20,875 nucleotides of DNA from contig JAAXHF010000057.1 of assembly GCA_012271025.1 (NCBI GenBank), positions 1 to 20,875 of the forward strand. The letters run 5' to 3'. The notes beneath the pieces are model-generated. The model did no database searches, was not told the origin of the DNA, and worked only from the letters and a program-made list of their open reading frames with translations. Origin of the DNA: Deltaproteobacteria bacterium. GTDB lineage: Bacteria; Desulfobacterota_B; Binatia; Bin18. Shown piece by piece: positions 20,775 to 20,875 of this stretch. The first letter of the stretch is position 1. The number at the start of each line of letters is the position of its first letter. Made by a program: the position numbers and the translations under genes.

Positions 20775-20875
20775 TCAGGGCAGCTCGAACTGGAAGGCGT
20801 CCGGACGGATGGTCAGCACCGGACAGCGGGCGGTGCGGATGACTTCCTCGGTCACCCCGCCCAGCAGCATATGGG
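20775..20875 (-). CDS. Universal stress protein (UspA family), C-terminal fragment
   Basis: The frame is open to the window edge and ends with TGA at 20777-20775, giving the last 32 residues. The sequence LLGGVTEEVIRTARCPVLTIRP is the standard UspA C-terminus: the G(S/G)VTExV nucleotide-phosphate segment and the CPVLxxR strand. The gene lies 27 nt upstream of the SsuD-like gene on the same strand and may be co-transcribed. ATP binding and regulation cannot be judged from the fragment. Confidence 0.82.
   Translation of the reverse strand, partial: HMLLGGVTEEVIRTARCPVLTIRPDAFQFELP

Overview
This is a high-GC stretch of bacterial chromosome packed with catabolic and redox genes. It contains no rRNA, tRNA, CRISPR array, transposase or phage gene. 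The gene families (three luciferase-like flavin enzymes, two ACMSD-type amidohydrolases, a CoxMSL-like molybdenum hydroxylase, a four-component diiron monooxygenase, NTF2-fold proteins and a GrdB-like selenoprotein) resemble uncultured soil, marine or sponge-associated lineages such as Tectomicrobia/Entotheonella or Binatota-like bacteria. That placement is a guess from gene content only.

Layout. (1) 1-596, plus strand: the 3' end of an amidohydrolase and a small zinc-ribbon protein. (2) 697-3936, plus strand: a tight operon of an LLM-type flavin oxidoreductase, an alpha/beta hydrolase, and both subunits of a hydroquinone 1,2-dioxygenase (HapC/HapD or PnpC/PnpD type). (3) 3957-4832, minus strand: a second, paralogous LLM enzyme. 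(4) 4995-7358, minus strand: an amidohydrolase followed by a GrdB-like selenoprotein. The selenoprotein looks like two ORFs because an in-frame TGA encodes selenocysteine in a U-P-L-C motif; a SECIS-like hairpin begins 11 nt after the TGA. (5) 7391-8362, plus strand: a TetR regulator with a TTG start, flanked by two diverged direct copies of a non-coding repeat of about 85-98 bp. (6) 8363-12081, plus strand: a three-subunit molybdenum hydroxylase (FAD, 2Fe-2S and Mo-cofactor subunits), followed by a decayed duplicate of the last codons of its large subunit and short tandem repeats. (7) 16333-12240, minus strand: a 2-hydroxychromene-2-carboxylate isomerase-like gene, then a toluene/isoprene-type diiron monooxygenase in the order A-B-E-C-D, with no reductase gene. 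(8) 16497-20875: an NTF2-fold protein and a nitrilase-superfamily hydrolase (plus), a PPOX-type flavin protein and an SDR (minus), a secreted SnoaL-like protein (plus), an SsuD-like LLM monooxygenase (minus), and the 3' end of a universal stress protein (minus).

How the parts may work together (inference). The diiron monooxygenase would hydroxylate an aromatic or alkene, and the HCCA-isomerase-like protein may handle a glutathione or ring-cleavage intermediate. The operon at 697-3936 can be read as oxygenation, ester hydrolysis and ring cleavage of hydroquinone, paralleling the 4-hydroxyacetophenone route but with a luciferase-like enzyme where that route has a Baeyer-Villiger monooxygenase. 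The most striking feature is the recoded selenoprotein paired with an amidohydrolase and lacking any visible glycine-reductase partner.
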